Assembly: GCA_951802195.1 (NCBI GenBank)
Contig: OX637630.1
Location: 124,001-188,000 of the forward strand
Reading direction: 5' to 3'
Length of the DNA: 64,000 nt
DNA from: Tausonia pullulans
Taxonomy: Eukaryota; Basidiomycota; Tremellomycetes; Cystofilobasidiales; Mrakiaceae
Shown: piece after piece, positions 21,572 to 34,473 of the stretch
How positions within the stretch are numbered: position 1 is the first letter of the stretch
Layout: each line of letters begins with the position of its first letter
Translations under genes and position numbers: made by a program
Notes under the pieces: generated by a model
The model's database searches: none
What the model was told of the DNA's origin: nothing
The model's input: the letters and a program-made list of their open reading frames with translations, nothing else

Positions 21572-21942
21572 TAGAACCATTCAGCAGGGCTGAAGCATTA
21601 TAAGAGTCTGAGTCAGCCCAGGAATCGATGATCCCAGAGAAGGGGTCGCGTCGACGTCGCCGCGGAAGGCAAAGTAGGAGGCCTCGACGTCTTCATGGGA
21701 AGAAGAAGGAAAAAAAAAACTTGTTGGCGAGGAACAAAGCTTGACGGGCTTTCGTCATGCCGGTGAGGGATGGTGATTTAAGGATAGAAAGGAGCGCCAG
21801 GAGCGCGCCCCGCGTTCGTGATCTCTTTCGCCGCGTGGTCATCCTCGGGCTCGGATCTCATCGCATGGAGTCGTGCTGGTGGTCCTCAGTTCTCGGATCA
21901 TTGATAATATACATGGACTGCATAAAATCGTTACATGCCCTA

Positions 21943-24411
21943 TCATCGGACTTTCGACGTCGATCCGTAGACGCTCTCCACGTGATGGAACAGAACCACC
22001 CCCGTCGCCTCTCCCAGCCCTGGCCAACCCCGATCGCCTGACGCCGTGATGAGGAATTTTGAGGAGGGATCGACGACTAGAAGGGAGGAGGGAGCGAGCC
22101 AGTGAGCCTTGCGTAGTGGACACGAGTGTGGAGGGAAACGAGGACTGACTCATAGATGAGATGACACCACTTTGATGGCCTGGAATGATCTTGAACGCCG
22201 GGGTTCGCGGCCGTTTCGTTGGCGTCGGGTCTGCTGAGATCTCTTCCAACAATGAAGAAGTTGACCAAAGCCGTATGTTGTCCTTCGATGCACTGGAAAG
22301 TACAGGTCAACTTCTCGAAGCTAGGACGTCCAAGTTGTGAGAACAGGAACGGACCAGGCTAAGTGCGTCCCGTCCGGGAAGGCGACAACACTACTAACAG
22401 GCCCCGAGTTGGACGGATTTCGAATCGAATGGAGGAGATTTGGTGTTGTCGTCGAGGAGGGCGCTCGCCGGATATCCCAGATGTCAACAGTCCCATCCCG
22501 TCTTCCCGCGTAGACGTGATTGCCTGTCGCAGAGAAGCAGGCCTGCTCGATCAAGAGAGTCAGAGAAGAGTAATACAAATGCTGCGAAGCCTGAGAGAGA
22601 AAGCAGAGAGGAGAATGAGCGCACCGACATGCACCACTTGGGTGTCTTCTCGCGGCTCTGAAGTCGACCAACGCCCCGCATCCCTCCGCTCTCTGAAGGC
22701 GAGACCCGGCGGTCCCAAAGCGTGACGGATCCATCGATGGCGGATGAGAGAAGGACGTCAGACGAGTAGGTGGCGTAGCTCTCGGGAGTCATGGCCGGGA
22801 AAGTGGGAAGCTTTTTGGCGGGAACAGCCTCAGCCGTGGCAGGAGAAGGAGCAGGAGGAGCTGCAGAGGGAGAGGGAGCGTTGGAGAAGTCGCCGAAGAG
22901 ATCCGACTCGCCGTCTGCGTCGACAGAGTCCTCTTCGCCTTCAGCATCGAGGTCCGAGAGAGTCCGCTTCGTCGGCGACGCGTCCATGTCCTCCAGGGGG
23001 ATCTTGGCCTCGCCGTTAGCCGAAGGCAGAGAGCCAGGGGCTGCTCTTGGCGTGGAGAGCTGTTGAGGGATTGGCGAAACCTCATCGAAATTTGTTCCTT
23101 TAGTTCTGCCCGAGCTGGTCGAGACCGTCGGCTGAAGCGAAAGCGATGTGATGTGCGCCGCATGACGCGGAAAGCTGCGCAATTGCTGGCCGGTGTTAAG
23201 ATCCCATTCCTAACAAAAGATATGGTGTCAGATGGTCCTCGTGAGACTCGTGCATGGTGGCTCACGATGATACCGCCGTCACGCCCTCCAGAGAATAGCA
23301 CGTCCTCAGAGTCCGTCAAGGCCAACGACGAGACGACACTGGTGTGCCCGCCAGTGAGCGTGTGCTTGATCGAGCCCATCGCATGTCGGATCGTGAACAG
23401 GTTGATGCTGCCGGTCTGAGTGCGTTTGCGGACACAAAATCAGCCCTGCCTGACTGTTCGCTGCCGGCCGAGCGTCTTACCTCCGTCCCCGACAGACCCC
23501 ACAGAGCCTCGCGCTGGATAGCCAGACTGTGGACTGCCTCTTTCCTCCGCTCCGGCCCAGCGTCGTTTCCCCACCAGCCTCTCGAGATGCCGCCGATCCT
23601 CGGCCCTTCGCGGAGGATGTCCTCGATCTTGATCGTCGGCTTGAGACCCGCGTTCGCGCTCGCATACGTGTCCCACGCGCGGATGAAGCCGTCCTCCGAA
23701 CCGGTGAGGACCCACGAGAGACAAGGTGTGGCCACAAGGGAGAAGACTGGGGAGAGGATGGGTGTCGAGACAAGAGGCTGGATGAGGAGTGCGCTTGGTG
23801 GGTTAACGTAGATAGGAGGCGAGGGGTAAAGGTGATGCCGCCGCTTAAGCGAAGGAGGCAGGGAGGGTGCCCGGGTGGCGGAGTCTGATGGTGAAGCTGG
23901 AGGTAGGAAAGGCGTGTGAGCGATAGCTGAAGATGAAGAAGAGGCCAAAATGCTTAGAAGACTGACGTATCCTGTGGTCCGCCAAAGCCTTGCCATTTCG
24001 CTGCTCGTCCAATGTTTTGGAATTGGAGCCTCCCGCTCTGCTGGCTGTCTCTGACTCATCAGCAGCCTCCATGTCTATGGCTTCCGCATCGTCTTCGTCG
24101 ACCTGTCGATAAAGCATGACCTGTCAGCCAGCTGCGAAGGGGAGATTTGGTCGCGTAACGTAATGCAACCTACATCTGAGTGATCCGAGCCGTCATCATC
24201 TTCGGAGTCGCTTGAGGCAGTAACAGATAATTAGCGCAGTTCAAGCGATACCTCTAAAGCCTAGCGATAGAAGTGCTCACCTTCCGTCGTCCTCTCTCCC
24301 ATCCGCATCGTCGTCGACGGCTCCCGGATCCGAGAGCGGCGCGTCATCGTCAAAGACGTAGGCCCCCTCTTCACCACCCTTCTCGTCAAGATCGTCTTCG
24401 TCAAAGTCCAT
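21943..24411 (-). CDS. spt8: SAGA complex subunit Spt8 (WD40)
   Basis: The minus-strand gene starts MDFDEDDLDEKGGEEGAYV at 24411 with a long acidic leader, as in Spt8. WD-type blades follow: VLTGSEDGFIRAWDTY, ALWGLSGTE, HTSVVSSLALTDSEDVLFSG then GGIIEWDLNTG, LLSSAIDGSVTLWDRR, PKWCMSACFSATGNHVYAGR then DGTVDIWDIRRA, SKDNIRLWSTSS, and the terminal IIPGHQSGVISSM and FLITASGDRGWPG. The GRRDGTV and SGDRGW blocks are characteristic of Spt8, which presents TBP to SAGA. The acidic SDLDAEGEEDSVDADGES insert lies between blades. The last exon ends VESVYGSTSKVR with the stop at 21943-21945. It is convergent with cysteine synthase and divergent from GPATCH1. Confidence 0.88.
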
Positions 24412-24691
24412 GGGTCTCTATAGGATGGGCAGATGCGTCGAGGTAATGAACCAGTCGAATCAATGCTGGGGAGGCCGACGCGTGTGGAGACGTCCAGTCG
24501 GTGACCCCAAAGACCAGAAAGACGCGAGGAGACACGGGAGGGTCGATCGTGAGATTTAGGCTGAGCGATTAGCTCCCGAGACGTGTACGAGGCGACGCCA
24601 GTAAGGCAGTCGTGGTGGATGGAGGCGTGCAAAGGGAACGAGGTTAGCCTTCGTCGCGTCCAAGCCGAGGGCGGCGTAGACCGCCGTCCGC

Positions 24692-24731
24692 AACGAAAGC
24701 TGACGAGCTGTAACGAAAGCTGACGAGCTGT
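24692..24731 (+). repeat. Perfect 20-bp tandem duplication in divergent promoter
   Basis: The unit AACGAAAGCTGACGAGCTGT occurs twice head to tail in the 539-bp space between the Spt8 and GPATCH1 starts. No named factor site was recognised. Confidence 0.85.
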
Positions 24732-24950
24732 GCCAGGTGGGAGCTGAAACTTTCTAAGAAGGGAGTTTTCTGTAATAATAGAGCATCCTTTCAGGTTCTG
24801 GGCCCTAGGCACAACGATGAGCCTGGTTGTTAAGGGATGGCCAAGATGACGGCAGTGAGCGGGTCGAGACGCGAAGCTCTCCTGACCCTCCACCTTCTCT
24901 CTCTCTCGCTTATCGCGGAAGGCATCACCAGCTGGCGGCCTCCTCCCAAA

Positions 24951-27900
24951 ATGACGAGCCGGCTTAAACATAAGCTCCAGGATGTTGAAGTCTCGAGTAA
25001 CTACAACGAGTCTTTCTGTCAAGTGCGCGTCTCATCTAGCTCCTGCTCGCTCCTGACCGAGGCGCTTTAACCACTCACTCATGGACTCGACTTGGTACAT
25101 GGCTCTATACAGATTGGAACCCCTCTACCTGCCCTGGCAGACACCAAGAAGAAGGATGCGGGAGAGTATGTGCCCGTTTGGAAGCAGGAGGTGACCGATG
25201 AGCAAGGCCGTCGACGACTCCACGGCGCCTTCACCGGCGGCTTCTCAGCTGGCTATTTCAACACTGGTGGGTGCTTCAACGTGATCTATGGGCGAAGAAG
25301 AGGCTTCTGACCTCCTCAGAACTGTCATTTATGCTCCTCCCTCCCAGTCGGCTCCAAGGAAGGATGGGCGCCGAGTGCATTCGTCTCGTCCCGCACCAAC
25401 CGTGCTTCAGCCACCCAGAAGGCGGAGGATTTTATGGACGACGAGGATAAAGCGGAGATGCGGGCAGACCAAAAACTGGAAACAAGGCAAGGCTTTGGAC
25501 TCGAAGATAAGAAGCCGCACGATGGCGCTGAAGGGTGTGTCTGTCTCTTTTGCGTTGTTCAAGTCTTCGTCTAACCTACTGATGACCTTCTGCGCTTATC
25601 TAGCGTTCCCGATTATCTATCTTCCTTAGTTCAACCGTCCTCCTCCGCGATCGGTGTCAAACTCCTCACCAAGCTCGGCTGGAGACCCGGCCAGGGCGTT
25701 GGTCCGCGCGTCACGGCGCGCGCGCTCGAGCGACAAGATGCCAAGACGTCACTCTACGATCGCTCGCTCGGCCATGGCGGCAAGGGGGCTGGGAATGCGG
25801 AGAACGACGATGGTCTGGACGAGGAGGCCAAGAAGCACCTCTTTGCGCCCCGGGACACGCCTTTGCGCGTGTACCCGCCAAAGGACGGAACAGAGGGTCT
25901 TGGCTGGGCTAAAGGCGCGGGTCTCAGCCAACCGAGCACCAGAGACAATGTGGACATCAACGAGTCTGGAGAGGGCCCGAAGAGGACTGGTGAGTGCACT
26001 CAAGCGCGTGTGATGCTCGAGCTCGCTCTCATTCTTCTCTCTCTTGCGCGATTCCCAGGCGGCTTCGGCTATGGCCTGGAGGACGCCGACGAGGACGATG
26101 CGGACGTCTACGCCACCGGCCCTTCCTCCGACATTACCTCTGGACGCGGACGCTTTGCCTTCCACCAGGACGACGGTGATGACGAAATTCTGCAGATGGG
26201 CTCCCGCGAGAGTAAAAAAGCCAAGAAGCCTCTTCAAGTTTGTCATTACCACCGTGTCGTTATCACAAAAGGCCAAGCTGAGCGCTGAATCTCTCCATTC
26301 TCGCAGCCCTCCAATGCCAACGCCTCAACGTCGACCTGGCATGATGGGCGACCGGTCGTCCGTGGCTTCACTGTCGCAGCCGCACCCGTCAAGGAAGATC
26401 GATGGTTCTCTCCACTTGAGGTCCCTAAGGGTTGGACGCCCAAGCCGTCCCGTGTGTGGGATAGGGGCAAGAAATGGGACCTGACTCCGAGTCAGGCTGC
26501 AGAGAAGGTGGAGAACGCCGGCAAGGAGCGTGAGGTCCTTACTGGGGATGAGGCATGGCGGAGACGACAGGCGATGACTTCCGACACTGTGAGTCCTATC
26601 ACTAAAGAAATTCCTTGGATGTGTCCAGGCTGATGCTGCCGCACTCGATCACTCTTTCCAGCGAGGCGCCCTCCTCGGCGAGCAGCAGATATCCCTGCCG
26701 CCGCCGCCGCCCAAGACCACATCCGAACCTCCCCTCAAGGCCTCAGCCAAGTCGGTCTTTGAGTTCATGTCAGCTAAAGACCGCGAGCGCATCGCCTCTT
26801 TCGCGGCAGCCCAAGCCGCTGGCCCTTCCGTGTCCTCAGACTCTCCAGCAGCCTCTGAACCTCGACCTCCGTCTCCTGCCGCTTTCACGGTCCCGACTGT
26901 GGATCCTCCGACGGCCAACTCTGCGCTCCATGGATTCATGCCCTTCGGCGAGGATCCGGCGAAGCAGGCTCGGTACCGCTCCTACCTCTCCTCTCAAGCC
27001 ACGGGTACCGATCCGACGGGCGTCCTCCTGACCCGGTCGGGCCAAACGCAGGAGCAGCTCTTCCACGAGTTGTCGTCCTTCCAGAAGGCTGCCCAGATCT
27101 TCCGTCCGCTCTCGGTCTCCATGTCAAGTCGGTTCACCTCATCGTCGTCCGCCGCAGCGAGCGTTGAGACGCAGCCGATCAAGGCGGGGCTGTTCGTCAT
27201 GGACGCGGAGACGAGGGCGGCCCGGCTGAAGGAGAAGGAGCAGCAAGCGGAGGAGGATCGGCAGGCCAAGCTCAAGCCCATCATCCTGGAAAACGAGACA
27301 GCGATGCAGCAGGCGGCGAGGATGGGCATGTATGGCACCATGACGAGGGAGACGAAGGACTTCTTTCCGGTCAAGCTGCTCTGCAAGAGGGTTCGTTCGT
27401 CGCGTACTCTTTCATTACCTCTGTTTGCCTCTCCCAACTGACACCTGCGCCATCATTTCCAGTTCGGTGTCAAGGACCCGCATCCGGAAGGTCCCTCCTC
27501 AGCGGATGACTCAGGGGCTTACGCCTCAGCTGGGTCAGGTCTGAAGCCCATCGTCGATCCCAACGCGTGGCAGTCCAAGGTGCGTTGTGATGGCCATATG
27601 GTCTTTTTGGGCGGACATACCTGACAGACCTTTCTGCTACCAGTTCATCCACGTCACGCCTTTGTCCCAAGTCGACTCCTCCGCTCCAGCAGAATCCTCA
27701 GCTGCTCAGGCAGCCGCTGTTGCTCTCCAATCGGTTACCGCTGACCCCAAGGCCAAGGGCGGTGTCTCTCTTGGGGAAGAAGGAGAGCTTGAAAAAGAGG
27801 CAGCCAAGCTCGAGCGGCCCCCGATGGACATCTTCAAGGCAGTACGTAGATGTCTCCTCCTGTGGCTCTTTTCGCTTTCTTTCAACTACTGATGGGGTCC

Positions 27901-28493
27901 GTTGCTCCTAGATCTTTGCCTCTGACGACGAAGACTCGTCCGACGAGGAGGAGGAGCAACACCTGGCGCCGTCTCTTAGTGCAAAGCTGGCTGCACCAGC
28001 TCATTCGACTGCTTCCCTTCCTCCGCCAGCCTCGTCAACCATAGTGGAATCGGAAGACGAGGATGTTGTCGGCCCGCTCAAGCCTCCGCCACCTTCCTCC
28101 CTCTCGGCGTCACTCGACCCGACGGGCATGGCCTTCCGGCCGACATTCAATGTCGCCCCCAAGGCCAGCCTTAGCTCGTCGGCGTCGAAGGACAAGAAAA
28201 AGAAGAAGAAGAAGGAGAAGAAAGCCATCGTTTCTTTCGGCGGTGAAGACGAGGACGAGGACGAGGCGTCCGCAGGGGCTACCGTTGAACGGGAGAGGAC
28301 GCAGCGGGAGCGGAGAGGGATGAAGCGGACGCGAGAGAGCGAGGCGGCGACGGCATCAACTGAGGAGGAGATCTGGGTGGAGAAGCCGGCGGCCCTGACG
28401 GTGGAAGGGGCGGCCGAAGAGCAGGACCGGCAGATCCTTGACGGTGGTGCAGGTCTTAAAAGGGCGAGGAGAACGGCGGCCGATTTTCTGTGA
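24951..28493 (+). CDS. G-patch domain protein GPATCH1 (splicing factor)
   Basis: About eleven exons. After [20 protein letters not shown] comes the DUF1604 block: [31 protein letters not shown] and [19 protein letters not shown]. The G-patch follows as [20 protein letters not shown], then [13 protein letters not shown]. Downstream are the family's [28 protein letters not shown] and [18 protein letters not shown]. The C-terminus is acidic then Lys-rich and ends [17 protein letters not shown]1-type proteins act in spliceosomes, probably with a DEAH helicase bound through the G-patch; in Cryptococcus the orthologue is a known splicing factor. That role is family knowledge. Start 24951 lies just before the first conserved block, with an exon-1 donor GTGCGC. 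Confidence 0.93.
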
Positions 28494-28612
28494 TGATTTT
28501 GATCGAAGCAATGATTCGAAAATAACCCTCGTCGAGACTTGAACAAACGCACTTTACGAAAATTCGCAGATTTATTGATAGGGTTCATGTACTCAACTCC
28601 CACAATCTATTC

Positions 28613-28722
28613 AAGAAGTCCGAAGGTGGCACCCGAAGGTTTCCAGATCGAAACTGGAGCCCGCAACTAACTGCGGGCTGGCGCAATGGTAGCGTGTCGG
28701 GCTCATACGTAACGGACTTCTT
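28613..28722 (+). other. Leader-trailer helix flanking permuted tRNA copy 2
   Basis: Leader AAGAAGTCCG (28613-28622) is the exact reverse complement of trailer CGGACTTCTT (28713-28722), giving ten uninterrupted pairs. Between helix and halves lie 8 nt on the leader side and 5 nt on the trailer side. These flanks share no sequence with those of copy 1, yet both copies pair. This supports a selected intron-like helix; cleavage itself is inferred. Confidence 0.8.
28631..28707 (+). tRNA. Circularly permuted initiator tRNA-Met(CAU), copy 2
   Basis: The 3' half (28631-28666) precedes the 5' half (28672-28707). Both halves are identical to copy 1; only the linker differs, CTAAC (5 nt) instead of CTAAAC. 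In tRNA order the product is the same 72-nt initiator with anticodon CAU, A54 and A60 in the T loop and three G:C pairs at the base of the anticodon loop. As in copy 1, a C precedes A38 and follows A37. The gene lies 137 bp after the GPATCH1 stop on the same strand and ends in a T6 tract. Identity of the halves against wholly different flanks argues for either purifying selection or recent homogenisation. Confidence 0.9.
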
Positions 28723-28726
28723 TTTT
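28721..28726 (+). terminator. Pol III terminator of permuted tRNA copy 2
   Basis: A T6 run overlaps the end of the trailer helix, 13 nt past A37, so a pol III transcript would contain the whole permuted precursor and its helix. Confidence 0.7.
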
Positions 28727-29427
28727 ACTGCCTCACGGGGGTACCTAAACACCGTTAGGGATCTTTCCGGAGACAAAAATAGTGGTTGTATAGGAACAGC
28801 GCGCGCGTCGGTTATTTCTTCCATGCTCAAGCTCGCTAGCACCGACGTAACCACCTGAACCTCTTAACTTGGCAGTTGAAACACGCTGCTAAAGGTTCGT
28901 GACAAGAATTACTCTTTGAGTAATTACCACCGAAGGAACTCCGGTGTGGGAGGTCGATCAGTTGTGCGCGCACCGGTCCAACGGCGTCGGACTTGTGTGA
29001 TGTTGTTTTGTTGATACATGAGCGAGGCAGCGACAGCGCGCAGTCCACGGGCCCCGCAGAAGGTGGGGAGGGTGGAGCAAGCGGCAGCAACGTGGAGTGA
29101 GAGGTGAGAGGTGCACGCACAAAGGAAGGAGGGAGAGCAGACAGGCACGCTCGCTCGCTGGGTTGATGACGGAGAGGCCTGGACTAGGTCATTTCACGCG
29201 TTTGTTGAAGGCGCGGCTGCTTTATTTTGCGTTAGTCGGTCATCCAACAAACGTAACACTCGCCACAAGGTTCCCCCTTTTGCTCCGCCGCCCTCTCCTG
29301 CCTTGAACCTTGTCTTAACTCCAGCACCCCGACGGCTCCAGCCCCTATTGCTCTATTCGCCCGTCCGCTTGGACGCCGTTCAGCCCTCAACCATATCGCT
29401 CTCCTCTTCTCAACCGTAGGCCTGCCG
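28727..29427. other. Intergenic/5' region of the PH-domain gene
   Basis: About 700 bp with no gene recognised. The left part is AT-richer than the surroundings and the last 130 bp are pyrimidine-rich, as expected for a 5' UTR. Further tRNA halves were looked for and not found. Confidence 0.45.
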
Positions 29428-32400
29428 ATGGCCGCCTCTCAGCAGCTCAACTGGACTATTCTCCCTGCCCCAACTCCCGACACCCCTAGCACGGCCATCT
29501 CGGGGTCCTCATCCTTCTGGGCCGCCGACAACGCCCACCAACTCAGCCGGCCGTCGCCCTCAAGCTCGTCCGTCTTGACCTCGGCGACCTCGATCCCGCC
29601 GGGTAGCAGCAGTGTCGTCTCTTCTTCGTTTTCCGCCCCACCACGGAGCAAACGTACTCTCATAGTGGGAGGAGGTGCAGGCTTGGTCAGCCGACGCGTC
29701 ACCAACCTCTCTCCAGCGCTCGAGGAAGACGAGACGAGCGTCTTCAGTGGCTCACCCACCATTTCCGTTGAACGGACAGGCTCGCATAGGGGCGCGACAA
29801 GGCGCGCTGCCGAGGCTATCCGCGTCAAAGCGGCCCTTTGGGAAAACTCGGGACCTGAGTTGGATGGGCTCGGTAGCAGGAGTTCCTTCGACGAGATGTC
29901 GCCGTCGTCGACTCCAACCAAGAAGGGCACTCAGCCTCTTCGAGTCGCGATCAACCCACGGCGAGCCACAAATGAATCGCCCATCCCGTCCTCTACCTCA
30001 ACACCTCATCAGCGCGTACCGACGACGATGTCGGTTAACGCCGCTCCGCGGTCCGAGAGTTCCACAACACCATCCCGCCCAGTTCGATGTCCCTCGCTCG
30101 ACTTCCCGCGCTCTTCGACGACTTCAAGTGCGGCGTTGCCCGCTAATAGCGCTGGGTCAAACTCTAGGCAAAAAGATCAGCGACTCCTCGCATTTCCTTC
30201 ATCAGCTCCACCGAATATCACTTCCTTCGGATCCTCGGCTCATCCCCCCTCGCCAACTAAGTCATCCTTTGCCTCACCTTCCACCAACACCCGCGCTCTC
30301 ATCACTCGCTTCGAGTCACCCCTCGCCACGCCTGGGCGGGGGAGCAGTCCACAGACGCTTCACATCCGCACAACGTCAGAGGGCGGTCACCCGTTCACCC
30401 TGTCGAGGTTCCATCTCGACAAGCCGCTGCCGCCAATCTCCCCACAGTCGAGAGAGAAGCGCTCTCCGCTCCGGGATGGCTTCCGGAAGCTCGCGGGCAA
30501 GTTCGGCGGCGCAGCAAGGCGGCGGCGCAAGGTGTCGGGAGGAGGCTGGAGTAGTGGAGGATCAGATCTCGACGAGGACATTGACATGCAGATTCCTGGA
30601 CGGCTGGGCCTGACACCCGTCCAGGGCAATACGCCGGAGAAGGAGGCTACCGACATCACTCCGCCGGCGCCTGCGTCGCACTCCATCGATTTGGTGCGCC
30701 GGGAAGCGTGGGTCGACATGAACCGAACCAGTGCGGAGACATTGAGGAGCCCACCTGTCGAACACCCAAAAGAGTCACAGGTACGGAGGCTGGTGCTTCG
30801 CTTGTGACGCTGCAAGGTGAGCGTGAGCTGACAATGTCTGTCCGTCGCCACTGCGCCGCATCAGACCACCACTGCCAATCACTCCTACGGTCTACATTCT
30901 CATCAGGCCTCCATCTCTTCTTCCAATTCCACCCAAACTATTCGCACCGGCTCGCTCCTCCACTACTCCGCCGAGTCTTTCCCGCCCCGCTGGGTACGCA
31001 CGACCGCGACCCTCTACCCAGGCTCTCTCGTCCTATCGTTCCTCTCTCTCCGCGAAGAGCCGACAACGCGCACCATCTCTCTTGTCATGTGCGAGAACGT
31101 GCGGACTGTTCCGGAGAAAGAAAGCCGCGTCCGGTGGGCCAACCCGATCGGGGATGAAGACGACGACGACGACGAGGGCGAGGTGCACTATCTCGAGCTT
31201 TTTTGGGCCCAGGATGCGGGCCAACAGCCAGTGGTCATTGCTGTAGAGAGCATTGCGGAAAGGCTAGCTTGGGTCAGCTCCATCTGGTGCGTGACGCGAT
31301 CCCGTCTCTCTACACCATTTACTGACAAGGTTTCTAAACATGTGCCGACAGGGACTCTATCCTTGGGGTGAGCCCCCTCTCCTCATCCCGCTCCGATTCG
31401 GACGCAACTTTCCAGGCGGTTCCGATGCACGCCAACTCGTCGCAAGATTCTCCTCCGGAAAGCGTCCCTTATATGCCACCGCGCCAACTGCCCGGGGTCC
31501 TATCCGACTCCGTCCAGTCCGCCCTTCTATCACTCTACACCGCGCATTCCGATGAGAACCAGACCAGTTCAGTGGCATCCGCCTCCACAGAACTGTCACC
31601 GACACTTCCGCTCGCACCTCAACGACCAGAGCAGATACATCGCCGACGTACCTCCGACAACAGACCCCCACGACTCAGCCGGCCGAAGCTCAGTGGCAAG
31701 GTCAACGACCTGCGGCTGAGCGTCGAGCGCATGCTCGGCGAGAACTTCGTCTACTCTGAGGACGGCTCCATGCCCATGAAGGCAGGCTCTGCTGGCGAGG
31801 GCGTCGCGAGCGAAGTAAGCTCTCATACCACGGGCTCCTCATCGGTCAGCGATGCCGAGAGAATGGAGGATCCAAGCCCGCTCGTGCCAATGGTTGAGGC
31901 CGGCTTTCCTTCGCGACAAATCAGCCAGAGTCATCACGGCGGCATCCCCATTCCACCATACTCTTCCACACGGTCGACGCACTCGGCGGGAACTCGCGGC
32001 CACCGCCCAGATTTTGTCGAATTCCAACACAGTGGCAATGAGGGGCTCTTCTCGCCGAGCGAAGGACCCCCTCCGTCGCTTGTGGGAAGCGAAGCGTCCT
32101 CATTTGATATGTCGGATCTCAACCCCTCACGCTCAGCCTCGCAGGTCCAGCGTCGTGTAACAGGGAGTAGGAGAGCCGGCGGAGACAAAGATGGCCTCAC
32201 CTACGTCCAACGACGACAGCAGCAGCTCCTCGCTCGCCAGGACTCTACATCCAGTAGCCAGGGTCCGATCGAGGTTCTTGGGCCGACTCCGAGAGGATCT
32301 TCGCTCCTGGATGTCTCGCTTGCCCGGAGCGATATTCTGACGGGTTCGATGATCAGCCCGTACCGCATTGCAAGCTCAGGCGAGGCCTCTCCGCTAGACG

Positions 32401-34310
32401 ACACCGCGTCGAACAAGGCGCTTACTCCGACCATCCAGCCGAAACCTGCACTCTCCGCTACCACTCCCGTCCCAGAATTGGCCGCCATCGACCCCACATC
32501 CATCCTTCAGCATACCTCTGCCAATGAAGCTCATTCGGCGGCACGTGGTCACTCCCTCGACGCGAAGCTCTCCTCGGTCCAGGCTGACGTAGCTCAGCTG
32601 CTCTTGCCCACGTTAGAGCAGCAGGGTCAGTTGGCACGTCTGGGGGATATGCTCGTTGAGATGGGGGATGATCTGAAGGAAATCGTCCAGCAGCTCAAGC
32701 TTGGTGGCGCTCATCGGTTGTCAGGCGAAACGACAGCTGCATTCGAGGCCACACCGAAACAACAGGTGCTCCTTCAGGGGATGTGTGTAAAGCTTGATGA
32801 TGTCCTGGATCGACTCAACGTGGCGCCTGAGACTCCTAGCAATCGCAGAGAGGGCGTTGAAACGCCGAGACCGCTTACTGCACTGACCGTAGAAGGGGCG
32901 CCCAGCTCTGGAGAGGTGGCCCCCGGACCTTCTCAGAGATCCAGCACGGAGACAAGAGATGCAGCAGATGGTCCGGATGAGGCAGCCCAGGCGGTTGCAG
33001 ATGGGGGCTCAAAAGAGGAATCTTTCGAAACGGCTTGCTCCATTTCTCCACCTGCTCCTCAAGCCCCAGCAGAGGTCAGTCTCCGCATCTCTGCTCCCGA
33101 AAAAAATAGCTTCGAAACGCTGACAAGCCTACCTGCAGCTCGTGGAAGCCCTCCAGCTCATCAAGGATCAGTCATCCCAGCGGGCTGCGCAGACCCAGCA
33201 GACCTCCGATATTGCTCGATGTTAGTCCCTTGCCACGCTTTTCCTGTTTCTTGTTACTGATGCGTCTTGTCTCCCTAGATCTCAACGAGTTAAACAGCTG
33301 GATGGAGCAGTTCGTCAAGAACGGCAACAAAGCCGTCGACGCGGTCTCGAACAAGGTCGACCACCTGAGAGACGCCATCTCCCCTCCTCCACCGCCAACG
33401 CCACAGCTCGGTGCCGAGCCGCAACCGCCGCAACAGAGCATCATGGGTCTACTCCAGCAGCTGAGGGATATCACGTTGGACTTGAGGGACAACAGCGTAA
33501 AGGGAGCTGGGACGCTGGATCCTGTTCAGCAGCGGCTCGAGGACGTGCTCGCCGTGATGGAGCAGGATCGGCAGCGTTTTATGAACCAGAACAACGGTGA
33601 GCAGACCCTGCTGCACTGACTATCTTCTGGGCAGGGTTGATTTCCATTGATTGCCTAGCCATCGACTCGGTCGTGGCTGCGATGGAGCGGCAGCGTGTCG
33701 AGAACCATACCTTCCTCCAGGCGATGGTCGTCGGTTAGTTATTGATCTTTCCCGCATTGGGATGACGGCGCGCATCCTGACAAGTTCTTTTCCACCTAGA
33801 CCTCAAGTCGGAGATTCAGGGCGAGCGACTTCGCTTCGTTGACGCAATGCATCACGCGACATCCGTTAATGTCAATAGTGAGTATTTACGCACCTGGTTG
33901 GTTCTTCCTTAGAGGCTGATCTCACAAAAATTTCCCCCAGCTCACGTTGAGGAGTTCAAGCAGCTCCTCTCACAAGAGGTAGCCCGATCTCTGGCAGATC
34001 TGGGCCGGATGCGCGAGGAAAAGAAGTCGCTTGAACAACAGTACGTGGGAACCGCTCTTGTGACTCCTTGCCAATTCTCATCTAACTCCCGACTCCTCTT
34101 TGCAGAATCGCCGAGCTCTTCGCCATCAAGGTCAAACACTCCATGCAAATCGGCGTCGGCCTACCATCCGGCGGTGCCTCTCCCGCCCCTCGAAGGGCCA
34201 GTCTCACCCGCCCCCCACCTCCTATTGGCCCACCTCCCGCGGGCCCACCGCCTTCCGTGCCTCGCGGGCCGAGCCCCTTCCAACGAGGCGCGAGTCCGCA
34301 TCATTTCTAA
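29428..34310 (+). CDS. Large PH-domain, coiled-coil protein
   Basis: About eight exons encode roughly 1,450 residues. The N-terminal 450 residues are Ser/Pro/Thr-rich and disordered. A PH domain follows (30910-31360): GSLLHYSAESFPPRWVRTTA opens it, VHYLELFW lies in the late strands, and AERLAWVSSIWDSI is the terminal helix with the conserved Trp. A second disordered region has VNDLRLSVERMLGENFVYSE. The C-terminal third is coiled coil: LVEALQLIKDQSSQ, YLNELNSWMEQFVKNGNKAV, VAAMERQRVENHTFLQAMV and VARSLADLGRMREEKKSLEQ. The end is Pro-rich. Proteins of this layout occur widely in basidiomycetes; I know of no assigned function. A membrane-bound scaffold for polarity or signalling is a guess from the PH domain. 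Confidence 0.85.
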
Positions 34311-34473
34311 GCCGTCTTTGCTATTTAATTATCTAACGTTATCTTATCTTCGTAGTCTCATCTAGCCCTTCTTATCTTTCTTGCATCTCCTCGGTGTATA
34401 AATATTGTGATACACGTTCTCCTTTCCTCCGGACAGGCCTCGACAGGAGCAGCGCATCGCATCGCTTTGAACT

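Noticed and set aside
28541-28575. GTTCAAGTCTCG on the minus strand, possible T loop
   Set aside because: The flanking 5-mers do not pair and no other arms are present.
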